Below, piece by piece: positions 8,361-16,675 of a DNA stretch of 64,000 bases (its first letter is position 1; every line of letters starts with the position of its first letter). Both the position numbers and the translations under genes were made by a program. Below the pieces are notes generated by a model. That model searched no databases. It was not told the DNA's origin and worked only from the letters and a program-made list of their open reading frames with translations. This DNA comes from an uncultured Fulvivirga sp. Lineage in GTDB: Bacteria; Bacteroidota; Bacteroidia; Cytophagales; Cyclobacteriaceae. The stretch covers positions 1 to 64,000 of the forward strand of contig CANMSE010000005.1 of assembly GCA_947500555.1 (NCBI GenBank), read 5' to 3'.

Positions 8361-8396
8361 ACCATAAACAATTGAGTGTCACGCAATATAGGCAGC

Positions 8397-8424
8397 TTAT
8401 CAGTTACTCAGAAGTAACTGATAA
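8397..8424. terminator. Perfect 12 bp hairpin between the TraB and SF1 helicase genes
   Basis: TTATCAGTTACT (8397-8408) pairs perfectly with AGTAACTGATAA (8413-8424) around a CAGA loop. It lies 43 bases past the SF1 helicase stop and before the TraB start on the minus strand. There is no T-run on the minus side, so it could be an mRNA-processing or stabilising hairpin rather than a terminator. Confidence 0.45.
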
Positions 8425-8467
8425 ATAAATTTTAAGTCATGTAATTTTTTAGTGAAGAACGCACATT

Positions 8468-10363
8468 TTAACCTATCCATTCATAGGCACTATGATAACT
8501 TCCATTGGCCTGTGCGTAATCCAGAAAATGGGAATAGAAAGAATTCTGCCCAATGGTAGCACTATCTGCAATGATAACCAGTTTCTTTCTAGCCCGTGTC
8601 ATGGCAACATTCATTCTACGTTCATTGCCTAGAAAACCTATTTCACCTTTTTCGTTTGATCGTACAAGGCTTATATAAATCACATCACGTTCCTGTCCCT
8701 GGAACCCATCAATGGTATTGATTGATAACTTGCCATCAAACTCAATATCGTTCAGTTCTTCTTTTAACTGTGTTATTTGTGCTTTGTAAGGCGCAATTAT
8801 GCCTATATCTGCTCCCTCTGCTTTATCTAAAATACTAAGTTGTTCAATATATTGAGTCAGGTGAGTTTTCAAAAGATTTGCTTCTTCTTCGTTAAATGAA
8901 CTCTTAGTTTCTGAGTCAATAGATTCCGAATAGCCCGTACCTGCTGTATCGATAAACTCCAAAGGGGAGTCACCTTCGAACATTGTTTCGTTAGCTACAG
9001 AATCATTTGCAAAAAGCTCTCCTTTATAAAAGTAGTTATTGGAGAAGTTCATTATTGTTTGATTCATCCGGTATTGTTCTTTGAGTAAAACAGCGACATT
9101 TTGCTTTAGCATAGCTTTTTCGAATAAGCTGACTTCTAGCCCTTGTTTAGCGGCTTCATAAGACTTTATGGTAGGTGGTAGTTGGCAGTGATCCCCCGCA
9201 AAAATGACCCTTTCAGCTTTCATGATGGGAATCCATGTTGCTGGCTCTAGTGCCTGAGCAGCTTCATCAATAAATACCGTTTTGAATTTCAATCCTTTAA
9301 TTGCGTAGTTGTTAGCTGCCACCAAAGTTCCTGCTATCACCTGGGCTTTGCTTACAATATCGTTGGTAATATAGTAGCTAAGCTGATCAGCAGAGTCTTT
9401 ATATTGATGTGCTTCCTCATAAAGCAATCTTCGTTGTTCACGTTCGGCATAACCAAAAGAACGCTTATATTTTTTAGCCATTCCAAAGTACTCTTCCGAT
9501 CTCTTCTTAAGTACTTTCATGTCTTTGTAGTCCTTATGATTAGTGATCTGAGCGTCAAGTGTCAGACTAAGCATTTCTTCCGTCACTCTTGCAGGATGTC
9601 CAATACGCAGTACGTTGATATTCCTGTCGGTAAGCTTTTCTACCAATAGATCAACAGCATTATTACTGGGCGCACAAACGAGTACTTGCTGCTCAGATTT
9701 AGTCGTTTCAGAAATAGCTTCGATCAACGTGGTGGTTTTACCAGTTCCTGGAGGGCCATGAATTACAGCTATTGATTCTGATTGTATGACTTTACTTAGC
9801 GCTTCGTTTTGACTCTTATTCAAACCTGGGGCATTGATGGAAGAAGAATCCCGAAATTCAGGAACTTGAGCTCCAAGTAGAATGTTTTTTAGCTTTATTG
9901 TTTCAGGATATTCTGCTTTTATTAACCTTTTTAAAGCCTTATCCATCTCACGATAAGAACTCTCGTCAAAAAGAAGTTGAACACCCAGTTGCCCTCGTTT
10001 TATCCAGTCAGGTTCATCATCGCTATTAAGCGTAATAAGCATCTGATCCTTATTGACATGATTTACTACACCATTCACACTATTTTTATTCTCACCCTCA
10101 GCACTAAAAAAGCTGACAAGCTTTCCCGAGCTAAACATATGTGACTCACGATATTTCTCAGGTCTTCTTACACTGATGACCAATCGCTCTCCAGCATTAA
10201 ATTTTCTATTCTCTATGATTAAAGGGTACCAACAGACACCCTGTCTTCTCCGCTCATTAATGGAAGTGTCACTCATCTTAATTTTATATTGATGAAGATC
10301 TTCCTCTTTTTCTATTTTAAGGAGTTGAATAAGTTTTTTAAGACCTTGATCAATTTCAGACAT
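8468..10363 (-). CDS. SF1 (IGHMBP2/UPF1-like) AAA helicase
   Basis: A 631-residue superfamily 1 helicase. Motifs: Walker A HGPPGTGKTTTLI, motif II FIDEAAQALEP, motif III GDHCQLPP, motif IV EQYRMN, motif V NTIDGFQGQERDVIYISLVR, and motif VI MNVAMTRARKKLVI. The N-terminal region corresponds to the 1B-type beta barrel of IGHMBP2-like proteins. Cytoplasmic nucleic-acid unwinding is certain in kind; DNA versus RNA substrate is not. The frame reaches 10420, but ATG 10363 (SEIDQGLKKLIQLLK) starts the conserved region and leaves room for a promoter divergent from thioredoxin. Confidence 0.92.
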   Translation of the reverse strand: MSEIDQGLKKLIQLLKIEKEEDLHQYKIKMSDTSINERRRQGVCWYPLIIENRKFNAGERLVISVRRPEKYRESHMFSSGKLVSFFSAEGENKNSVNGVVNHVNKDQMLITLNSDDEPDWIKRGQLGVQLLFDESSYREMDKALKRLIKAEYPETIKLKNILLGAQVPEFRDSSSINAPGLNKSQNEALSKVIQSESIAVIHGPPGTGKTTTLIEAISETTKSEQQVLVCAPSNNAVDLLVEKLTDRNINVLRIGHPARVTEEMLSLTLDAQITNHKDYKDMKVLKKRSEEYFGMAKKYKRSFGYAEREQRRLLYEEAHQYKDSADQLSYYITNDIVSKAQVIAGTLVAANNYAIKGLKFKTVFIDEAAQALEPATWIPIMKAERVIFAGDHCQLPPTIKSYEAAKQGLEVSLFEKAMLKQNVAVLLKEQYRMNQTIMNFSNNYFYKGELFANDSVANETMFEGDSPLEFIDTAGTGYSESIDSETKSSFNEEEANLLKTHLTQYIEQLSILDKAEGADIGIIAPYKAQITQLKEELNDIEFDGKLSINTIDGFQGQERDVIYISLVRSNEKGEIGFLGNERRMNVAMTRARKKLVIIADSATIGQNSFYSHFLDYAQANGSYHSAYEWIG

Positions 10364-10445
10364 AAGCGAATTTAAGAGGACGAAGTTAATTGATCTGGAG
10401 GGAATTTTTTGGAAGTACAATTGTTAAGAAGAAAACACTAATTAT

Positions 10446-10742
10446 ATGTCAAAGTTCAATGAACTAATCAATAGCGAGAAACCCGTGCTGGTTGATTTTT
10501 TTGCTACCTGGTGCGGACCTTGTAAGATGATGGCGCCTATGTTGGATGAATTAAAAACTGATATAGGTGATAAGGCCAGAATTGTCAAAGTGGATGTTGA
10601 TAAAAATCAGGCTGCTGCCAGTAAATATAATGTGAGAGGGGTGCCTACATTAATTTTATTTAAAAAAGGGGAAATTAAGTGGCAGCAATCTGGCGTGGTG
10701 CCTCCCGCTCAGCTTAAGCAGATAATTGAACAACATGCTTAA
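10446..10742 (+). CDS. trxA: Thioredoxin
   Basis: A 98-residue thioredoxin with the active site FFATWCGPCKMMAP at about residues 20-33, the cis-proline loop RGVPTLILF, and the usual length for a one-domain cytoplasmic thioredoxin. It reduces disulphides in target proteins using thioredoxin reductase, which is not in the window. No signal peptide. Divergent from the SF1 helicase gene and convergent with the DUF1223 gene, whose end it overlaps by four bases. Confidence 0.95.
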   Translation: MSKFNELINSEKPVLVDFFATWCGPCKMMAPMLDELKTDIGDKARIVKVDVDKNQAAASKYNVRGVPTLILFKKGEIKWQQSGVVPPAQLKQIIEQHA

Positions 10743-11452
10743 AACGAGACTTTTGTGGCTCCTTCAACCTTTAGTTGAGCATCCTGTAGGTATAGAATAA
10801 CCAATCTTTCGTTAGAAGTGAATTCTGGGATTTTAATATTCAGAAGGCCATTTTTTTTAGCAGTTACTGTATCAAAGTACCTCACCACATTGTCGTGAGC
10901 TAAGGTTTTTCCTGCGTTTTCACCTCTCGGTACATAATTTTTGACATGGCGTTCCACTAAGGCTATGTTTAAAACAAGCCCCTCAACTTCACCAGCTATT
11001 GTGTAGTTGAATGTTAACGCGCCATCAGTTTGATTAATCTCACCAATCTTTATTGGAATTTGTTCATCTATAGTTAAAAGACTACTATTTAATTTGCTCT
11101 TATCTGACCCAACAAATTCTTTTGATCCATTAACAACCATTTGGGGAGTATAAATACTTTGTAAGTTGAATTGGTTTCCATAGTTTCTTTGGCGTTTAGT
11201 GAATTCTTCTCTGCTGTAAGGGTCTTTCCAACCGAGGTAATTCCAATAACTTACATGAAAAGAAAGGGCAATCACATTTTTGTTATCTGCTACCTGACTA
11301 AGAAGTCTATCTGCGGATGGGCAAGATGAGCAGCCTTGGGAAGTAAACAATTCTATTACAGTTACCTTATCGGATTCAGTTTTATTGGATATTCTGAATG
11401 CGGTAATAACCATTAACGTAAAAGTTAGGATTAAAAAGATGAGTCTTTTCAT
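10739..11452 (-). CDS. DUF1223 family exported thiol protein
   Basis: A 237-residue protein with an N-terminal hydrophobic segment (signal peptide or anchor) and the family hallmark VIELFTSQGCSSCPSADRLL, a thioredoxin-like CxxC, followed by SFHVSYWNYLGWKDPYS and TPQMVVNG. The fold is thioredoxin-like and the location periplasmic; a redox role is likely but not proven for the family. It converges on the thioredoxin gene with a four-base overlap, an intriguing but probably fortuitous neighbour since the two are on opposite strands. Confidence 0.88.
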   Translation of the reverse strand: MKRLIFLILTFTLMVITAFRISNKTESDKVTVIELFTSQGCSSCPSADRLLSQVADNKNVIALSFHVSYWNYLGWKDPYSREEFTKRQRNYGNQFNLQSIYTPQMVVNGSKEFVGSDKSKLNSSLLTIDEQIPIKIGEINQTDGALTFNYTIAGEVEGLVLNIALVERHVKNYVPRGENAGKTLAHDNVVRYFDTVTAKKNGLLNIKIPEFTSNERLVILYLQDAQLKVEGATKVSF

Positions 11453-11526
11453 AATTCATTATACCTTATTTGGGCTTTTGAGTTATGTATTTTGCACGAC
11501 AAAGAGGATATTCTCATCCGTGGGTT

Positions 11527-11534
11527 TAGTTTTG
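11527..11534 (+). promoter_or_regulatory. Perfect -7 element (TAnnTTTG) at the pdeM start
   Basis: TAGTTTTG matches the Bacteroidota -7 consensus exactly and ends four bases before the pdeM ATG, so transcription would begin at or next to the start codon. No good -33 TTG box is found at 17-20 bases upstream. Confidence 0.4.
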
Positions 11535-11538
11535 TGAG

Positions 11539-12180
11539 ATGCAGCAGGTGGAGATCGTAAATGAACAATTGGAATTACTTTCAGAAAAAGTAATTTATTG
11601 GGCCAAATATAAATTGCTGTTAATCGCAGATTTGCACTTAGGTAAAGTCAACCATTTTCGAAGATCGGGTATTCCTGTTCCACAAAAGACGAATGATAAG
11701 AATATAGAACGTCTTATTGTCCTTCTTCAAAATCAAAAACCTGATCGGGTAATATTTTTAGGAGACCTTTTTCATAGCCACTATAATTCTGAATGGGAAG
11801 TATTAGGACAGGTCATTAGTGCCTTTCCACAAATACAGTTTGAACTGGTTATCGGTAATCATGATATACTGAGTCGGCATCAGTACGAAAAACATGGAAT
11901 CGTCATTCATGAAGATCCTTTATTTATTGAACCTTTTATTCTTTCTCATGAACCATTAGAAGAAGCCTTTGACGGGTATAATTTAGCAGGTCATGTTCAT
12001 CCATCTGTACGCTTACTAGGTAAAGGCAGACAGCATATGAAACTCCCTTGCTTTCATTTTAACCACCGACAGGGGTTGCTGCCCGCATTTGGAGAGTTCA
12101 CAGGCACGCACAGCTTAAAACCTGATAAAGATGATAAAGTGTTTGTGGTGCTGGATGATGAGGTAATGGAAATAGGCTAG
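11539..12180 (+). CDS. pdeM: Ligase-associated DNA damage response endonuclease PdeM
   Basis: A 213-residue calcineurin-like metallophosphoesterase. Metal-binding motifs are LLIADLHLGK (D-x-H), FLGDLFHSHYNSEW (GD), VIGNHD (GNH), ILSHEPL and LAGHVHPS (GHxH). Length and motif spacing match the PdeM family, which normally sits in a cluster with a DEXH helicase, an ATP-dependent ligase and an exonuclease. The helicase of that set is at 138-2576, so the module is split here. Cytoplasmic; DNA end or strand processing is the family inference. Confidence 0.9.
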   Translation: MQQVEIVNEQLELLSEKVIYWAKYKLLLIADLHLGKVNHFRRSGIPVPQKTNDKNIERLIVLLQNQKPDRVIFLGDLFHSHYNSEWEVLGQVISAFPQIQFELVIGNHDILSRHQYEKHGIVIHEDPLFIEPFILSHEPLEEAFDGYNLAGHVHPSVRLLGKGRQHMKLPCFHFNHRQGLLPAFGEFTGTHSLKPDKDDKVFVVLDDEVMEIG

Positions 12181-12279
12181 TTAAACAAATCTTCGTTCCC
12201 CTTTTGCTAAAGCAAATAGAAGAAGAAAATATTTTTTTATCATTACCTGTAACATCCCATACTACTGGTCGTCTTGCCT

Positions 12280-12801
12280 ATGAATATGAGTTTGGAAGCT
12301 TTCAAAACCCGCGTACTACCAACAAAAGATAAGCTCTACCGATTTGCTTTTAAGATGTTGGGTGATAGTGAAGAAGCAAGAGATGTTGTTCAGGAAGTGT
12401 TCATAAAAGTATGGAACAAAAGGGATGACATTGACAAGCTTGAAAATATGGAGGCTTGGTGTATGCGAGTAACAAGAAATATGTCACTCGATAAGCTAAA
12501 GTCAAAAAAAAGAAAGTTGACGGATAGCTTAGATCAAACAATGGAAGTGAGTATGGGTGATAAAGTCACACCATACAGATCAACCGAAATGAATGATATG
12601 ATGCAGAATATTGGCAGGTACATTGCTTCTCTACCCGAAAAACAAAAGCAGATAATACAACTGCGAGATGTAGAGGGGTATAGCTACAAGGAAATTGGTG
12701 ATATTCTGGAAATAGACCTAAATCAGGTAAAAGTAAATCTGTTTAGGGCAAGAAAATCTGTGCGAGATAATTTATTAAATGCGAATGCATATGGACTCTA
12801 A
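12280..12801 (+). CDS. ECF-type RNA polymerase sigma-70 factor
   Basis: A 173-residue sigma factor with region 2 (LYRFAFKMLGDSEEARDVVQ, AWCMRVTRNMSLD) and region 4 (LPEKQKQIIQLRDVEGYSYK, then EIGDILEIDLNQVKVNLFRA), and no region 1 or 3. The longest frame begins at a TTG (12274); ATG 12280 or 12286 is more likely. Its end overlaps the start of a one-helix membrane protein that is the probable anti-sigma factor. The following DUF4252 genes run on in the same direction and are the likely regulon or signalling partners. Inducing signal unknown. Confidence 0.92.
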   Translation: MNMSLEAFKTRVLPTKDKLYRFAFKMLGDSEEARDVVQEVFIKVWNKRDDIDKLENMEAWCMRVTRNMSLDKLKSKKRKLTDSLDQTMEVSMGDKVTPYRSTEMNDMMQNIGRYIASLPEKQKQIIQLRDVEGYSYKEIGDILEIDLNQVKVNLFRARKSVRDNLLNANAYGL

Positions 12802-13303
12802 TAGAATACAAGAGTTACTGGAAAAATACTGGGAATGTGAAACTTCATTAGAGGAAGAGCAAGAGTTAAGGGCTTACTTTTCTAATGGTGATATAGATGA
12901 GCAGTTTAAAGATGAGGCTCCTTTGTTTCAATACTATGTTAATGAAAAAAAGGATGGCGGCTTGGATGGACTTTTTGATGAGCAAGTGCTGGCAGAGTTG
13001 GAAAAATCTCAGGTATCCAGGCCTAAAAAAGGAAATGCCGTTCAGCTCTTTTTTAATTTGGCTAAAGTGGCGGCTGTGGGATTGATAATTGTAACAGCAG
13101 GTTATTTTATAAGAGAAGAGATGAATAAACAGGAGGTGCAGCCTTACTTGACAGATACTTTTGAAGATCCTCAGAAGGCATTCGAAGAAACTAAAAAAGC
13201 GCTCCAGTTAATCTCCAAAAACTTTAATAAAGGCCGCAAAGAGGTGAAGAAACTCTCCGCTTTTAATGAAGCTCAGGAGAAAATAAAAGAAAACAATTTG
13301 TAA
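12791..13303 (+). CDS. Probable anti-sigma factor, single-pass membrane protein
   Basis: A 170-residue protein with a cytoplasmic N-terminal half containing IQELLEKYWECETSLEEEQE, the pattern commonly seen in Bacteroidota anti-sigma-like proteins, a single transmembrane helix (about residues 92-107, VAAVGLIIVTAGYFI) and a lysine-rich extracytoplasmic tail. No zinc-binding ZAS motif is seen. Start ATG 12791 is within the sigma factor end, giving an 11-base overlap and translational coupling; two upstream in-frame ATGs are possible. The anti-sigma role rests on position and topology. Confidence 0.75.
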   Translation: MDSNRIQELLEKYWECETSLEEEQELRAYFSNGDIDEQFKDEAPLFQYYVNEKKDGGLDGLFDEQVLAELEKSQVSRPKKGNAVQLFFNLAKVAAVGLIIVTAGYFIREEMNKQEVQPYLTDTFEDPQKAFEETKKALQLISKNFNKGRKEVKKLSAFNEAQEKIKENNL

Positions 13304-13326
13304 TAAAGATTTTAAATAGATATAAG

Positions 13327-13839
13327 ATGAAAAAGATATTAACCATTGTAGCTCTAGTCGTAGCTGTACAAGCAAATGGACAAGATGCCATCTCGAGGTT
13401 CTTTGAGAAGTACAACGATGATGATTCATTTACTAATGTTTCAATTACAAGTCGAATGTTCAGTCTTTTTACAGATTTGGAAATGGAATCGGAAGAAGAT
13501 CAAGAGGTACTCGATGCCATTAGTAAACTAAAAGGCTTAAAAATATTAGCTAAAGACGGTGTCAATGGCAAGTCAATGTACAAGGAGGCATTAGGAATGC
13601 TGCCCAAAAGTGAGTTCGAAGAGCTAATGAGCGTCCGGGAAGAAGACAATGACATGAAATTCATGATTAAGGAAAGTGGAAAAGTTATTTCAGAGCTGGT
13701 TATGGTCATGGGTGGCGATGATAACTTTTTTATCCTGACGATTTTCGGAGAGATAGACTTAAAACAAGTAGCTAAACTTTCTAAAGCTATGGATATCGAT
13801 GGTCTGGATAATTTAAAAAACCTTGATAAAGGAAATTAA
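13327..13839 (+). CDS. DUF4252 protein, first of three
   Basis: A 170-residue exported protein with a signal peptide ending near QANGQ. The DUF4252 pattern is visible: an N-terminal FFEKYNDDDSFTNVSITSRM, a central YKEALGMLPKSEFEELMSVR, and a C-terminal LVMVMGGDDNFFILTIFGEI beta segment. Function is unknown. It is the first of three adjacent family members behind the sigma/anti-sigma pair (23-base gap), an arrangement recurrent in Bacteroidota, which suggests a periplasmic role in the same envelope-stress or nutrient response. Confidence 0.88.
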   Translation: MKKILTIVALVVAVQANGQDAISRFFEKYNDDDSFTNVSITSRMFSLFTDLEMESEEDQEVLDAISKLKGLKILAKDGVNGKSMYKEALGMLPKSEFEELMSVREEDNDMKFMIKESGKVISELVMVMGGDDNFFILTIFGEIDLKQVAKLSKAMDIDGLDNLKNLDKGN

Positions 13840-13873
13840 TTAAGTAATAACAACAACTCAAAATAATAGAAAA

Positions 13874-14380
13874 ATGAAAAAGTTAAGTTTAGTAGCAGCA
13901 GTAGTGTTTATATCTTCAATAGTAATGGCGCAAAGTAAAGCCGTTGAAGATTTTCACAGTAAGTACAAAGATGATCGCGATGCCTCTGTGGTGAGCCTGA
14001 ATGGCAGTATGTTTGAGCTTTTTGCAAGCATTGCCGAACTAGCAGATGATGAAGATGCTCAGGCAATGGCTCGCATAGCCAAAGGCATCAACTCGATGGA
14101 AATTCTTGCAATTCCTATGGACAAGGCAGGTATCTCTACTAGTGAGATAGACAAGTTAAGGTCAGATATTAAATCTGAGGATTACGAAGAACTGATGACC
14201 ATGAGAGATGGCCGCGAAAGAGTCTATATTATGGCCAAAACCAAGGATAGCAAAATTGATAATATGCTTGTATTGGTTAATGGTGATGAAGATGAATTTG
14301 TGCTTATGAATCTGAATGGTGTTCTTGAAATGAAAGACTTAGCATACCTAGCTGAGCATCATGATAAGTGGGGTAAATAG
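13874..14380 (+). CDS. DUF4252 protein, second of three
   Basis: A 168-residue exported paralogue of the preceding gene. The signal peptide ends at VMAQ; the conserved pieces are FHSKYKDDRDASVVSLNGSM, a middle YEELMTMRDG and MLVLVNGDEDEFVLMNLNGV. It follows the first copy by 34 bases. The divergence between copies shows an old duplication rather than a recent one. Confidence 0.87.
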   Translation: MKKLSLVAAVVFISSIVMAQSKAVEDFHSKYKDDRDASVVSLNGSMFELFASIAELADDEDAQAMARIAKGINSMEILAIPMDKAGISTSEIDKLRSDIKSEDYEELMTMRDGRERVYIMAKTKDSKIDNMLVLVNGDEDEFVLMNLNGVLEMKDLAYLAEHHDKWGK

Positions 14381-14405
14381 AATATTTTCCAATCAGAACT
14401 TTAGT

Positions 14406-14431
14406 AAATGCCCTTGCATTCAGGGGCATTT
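14406..14431 (+). terminator. Hairpin between second and third DUF4252 genes
   Basis: AAATGCCC (14406-14413) pairs with GGGCATTT (14424-14431) around a ten-base loop, 25 bases past the second DUF4252 stop. The following T-run is short (TATT). It could be an attenuating hairpin reducing expression of the third copy and the exporter genes. It also contains the outer ATG of the longest frame of the next gene, arguing against that start. Confidence 0.45.
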
Positions 14432-14461
14432 ATTGCATTATTTGTAATTATCCCTAATGAC

Positions 14462-14932
14462 ATGAAAAGAATTTTAATCGTATTATTTCTGATGTGCCCA
14501 TTTTTTGGGTATTCACAAAGTAAAACCACTCAATCGTTTCACAAAGACCATGAAGATGCCTTTGTTTTATTTTTTTATAGTAATACACTGAAAATGCTTA
14601 ATCAGGATGACAATCCTGAATTTGAAGAGCTTATTAAGGATATTGATAAGATGAAACTAGTGCGAGTCAATAAAGCCGATTATGATCTGGATAAATCGGA
14701 TTACAAAGATTTAGTGGATGGATACTATGACGAAGACTTTGAAGATCTTATGACCATGCGCCACGAGGGAATGAATGTAAATGCCTACATTCAGGAGGAT
14801 GATGGCGTTACCACGGGTATTGTGATGCTCATGCAGGACGAAGAAAGTATCTCAGTTTTGGATATAAAAGGTGCAGTACCTTTGAGTAAACTGGCCACCG
14901 TAATTTCTAAGGTCCAGGATTTCAACAATTAA
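14462..14932 (+). CDS. DUF4252 protein, third of three
   Basis: A 156-residue exported paralogue. The signal peptide runs to GYSQ; the family pattern is SFHKDHEDAFVLFFYSNTL, then YEDFEDLMTMR-like YDEDFEDLMTMRHEG and VMLMQDEESISVLDIKGA. An outer ATG at 14408 lies inside a hairpin and would spoil the signal peptide, so ATG 14462 is chosen. It is separated from the second copy by 81 bases with a hairpin, and from the ABC transporter genes by 22 bases. Confidence 0.86.
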   Translation: MKRILIVLFLMCPFFGYSQSKTTQSFHKDHEDAFVLFFYSNTLKMLNQDDNPEFEELIKDIDKMKLVRVNKADYDLDKSDYKDLVDGYYDEDFEDLMTMRHEGMNVNAYIQEDDGVTTGIVMLMQDEESISVLDIKGAVPLSKLATVISKVQDFNN

Positions 14933-14954
14933 CATTTTATTTTAAAACTTGTCT

Positions 14955-15854
14955 ATGGAGTCTGTATTGACCATCAATAATCTGACAAAAAAATACGGCC
15001 GTCTTACAGCGGTCAACAATCTTTCCCTGGATGTAAAGCGGGGAGATGTCTTTGGTATTTTAGGGCCAAATGGAAGTGGTAAAACAACCACACTAGGTAT
15101 TCTACTGGATGTCATCAAAAGGACTAGTGGTGATTTTCAATGGTTTGACAAACCTCCCACTAAAGAGATGCGGAAAAGGATAGGAGCTATATTGGAAACA
15201 CCAATATTTTATCCTTATTTGTCAGCAACTAAAAATTTGGAGATAGTTGCAAAAATCAAAGGAGCTCCATTGAGTAATATTGATCCTGTATTAAAGAAGG
15301 TAGAGCTTTATGAACGTAAAGATGATAAGTTTAGAACGTTTTCCTTAGGAATGAAACAGCGTTTGTCAATAGCCTCGGCATTGGTTTGTGACCCAGAGGT
15401 TATGATTCTTGATGAGCCTACCAATGGCTTGGACCCTCAGGGAATTGCAGAAATCAGAGAGTTAATTAAAGGCATTGCAGCTGATGGGAAGACCATTATA
15501 CTGGCAAGTCATTTACTTGATGAGGTCCAGAAAGTGTGTACCCATTTTGCAGTCCTTAAAAAAGGCAATTTACTATACACAGGATTAGTTGACGATATAG
15601 ACAAGGGTATTGTCAATGTTGAAGTTGCCTCTGAAGAAACTACCCTGAAAGAAGTGCTGGAATCATGCCCATTTGTTGAGAAAGTAAAAGAAGAAGACGG
15701 TAAATATGTGGCTCAATTGTCCGATGATAAACAGGCAATGGATATTAACAAATACTTGTTTGAGCATGGTATTGGTGTATCTCACTTGCTAACACAAAAG
15801 AAAAGTCTTGAAAAACAATTTTTAGAGCTCCTAGCAGAATCCGAAACTGTCTAA
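14955..15854 (+). CDS. ABC transporter ATP-binding protein (exporter type)
   Basis: A 299-residue ATPase with Walker A GPNGSGKTTT, Q-loop region ETPIFYPYLS, ABC signature FSLGMKQRL, Walker B VMILDEPTNGLDP and a switch histidine in ASHLLDEV. The C-terminal ~90 residues form the extra domain found in CcmA/NatA-like ABC-2 exporters. It pairs with the permease eleven bases downstream. The longest frame starts at TTG 14949; ATG 14955 is preferred. Substrate not predictable. Confidence 0.92.
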   Translation: MESVLTINNLTKKYGRLTAVNNLSLDVKRGDVFGILGPNGSGKTTTLGILLDVIKRTSGDFQWFDKPPTKEMRKRIGAILETPIFYPYLSATKNLEIVAKIKGAPLSNIDPVLKKVELYERKDDKFRTFSLGMKQRLSIASALVCDPEVMILDEPTNGLDPQGIAEIRELIKGIAADGKTIILASHLLDEVQKVCTHFAVLKKGNLLYTGLVDDIDKGIVNVEVASEETTLKEVLESCPFVEKVKEEDGKYVAQLSDDKQAMDINKYLFEHGIGVSHLLTQKKSLEKQFLELLAESETV

Positions 15855-15865
15855 ACACTACCTAG

Positions 15866-16672
15866 ATGAATTTGATCAAATTATTAAAAATTGATTTAAT
15901 AAAACTCTCTAATTATCGGGCTTTTTGGGTTTTAAACATCCTGTACGGCCTGTTGATTGTAGGTATACCTGCTGGTGTAATAGAGTTTTTAAAATGGTTA
16001 GATAGAATAGGAGAGGACTTTTCTGAGTTCAATCCTATGAAAATTCCAGTACTTCATTTCCCTGATATCTGGCAGAATACAACATATGTGTACACCTGGC
16101 TCAAGATATTCATGGCAATTATTATTGTTATCTCTATCTCTAATGAGTTTTCCTATAAAACCGTAAGGCAGAATATTATAGACGGATTTAGCAGGCTGGA
16201 TTTCTTGATGTCTAAATTGGCGACAATTTTTGTAATGTCCTTTGCATCTTCGTTGCTTGTATTGATCACCTGCCTTCTAACAGGTCTGATCTATACTCCC
16301 GAATTTGAATTTGGCGATGTATTTAACGGGGTTGAATTTGTTGGCGCTTACTTCATTGATCTATTTGGGTTTTTGGTTTTTGCTTTCTTTATGACAGTGC
16401 TCATGAAGCGATCCGCACTTACCGTCTTTATGCTTCTCATTTATAGACCGGTAGAACTCATTTTTATTTCAAACCTACCTCGTCAACTGGAGTTTTTAGG
16501 AGATTATTTTCCTCTTCAGGCCATGAGCAATATGATTGAAGTTCCTTTTCCACGCTATGCGTTTCAAGAGATTCAGGATTATGTAGTAATGCCTTTTGTA
16601 GGCGTTTCTTTGCTATGGATTGGGATACTAATATATGGTATATACAGTAAGTTAAAGAGTAGTGATTTGTAA
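15866..16672 (+). CDS. ABC-2 type transporter permease
   Basis: A 268-residue integral membrane protein with about six hydrophobic segments, beginning with an N-terminal segment at NYRAFWVLNILYGLLIVGIP and ending VSLLWIGILIYGIYSKL. It directly follows its ATPase and has the size of ABC-2 permeases. Together they form a small exporter in the inner membrane. Substrate unknown; being in the sigma/DUF4252 operon it could serve envelope maintenance, which is an inference. Confidence 0.85.
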   Translation: MNLIKLLKIDLIKLSNYRAFWVLNILYGLLIVGIPAGVIEFLKWLDRIGEDFSEFNPMKIPVLHFPDIWQNTTYVYTWLKIFMAIIIVISISNEFSYKTVRQNIIDGFSRLDFLMSKLATIFVMSFASSLLVLITCLLTGLIYTPEFEFGDVFNGVEFVGAYFIDLFGFLVFAFFMTVLMKRSALTVFMLLIYRPVELIFISNLPRQLEFLGDYFPLQAMSNMIEVPFPRYAFQEIQDYVVMPFVGVSLLWIGILIYGIYSKLKSSDL

Positions 16673-16675
16673 TAT

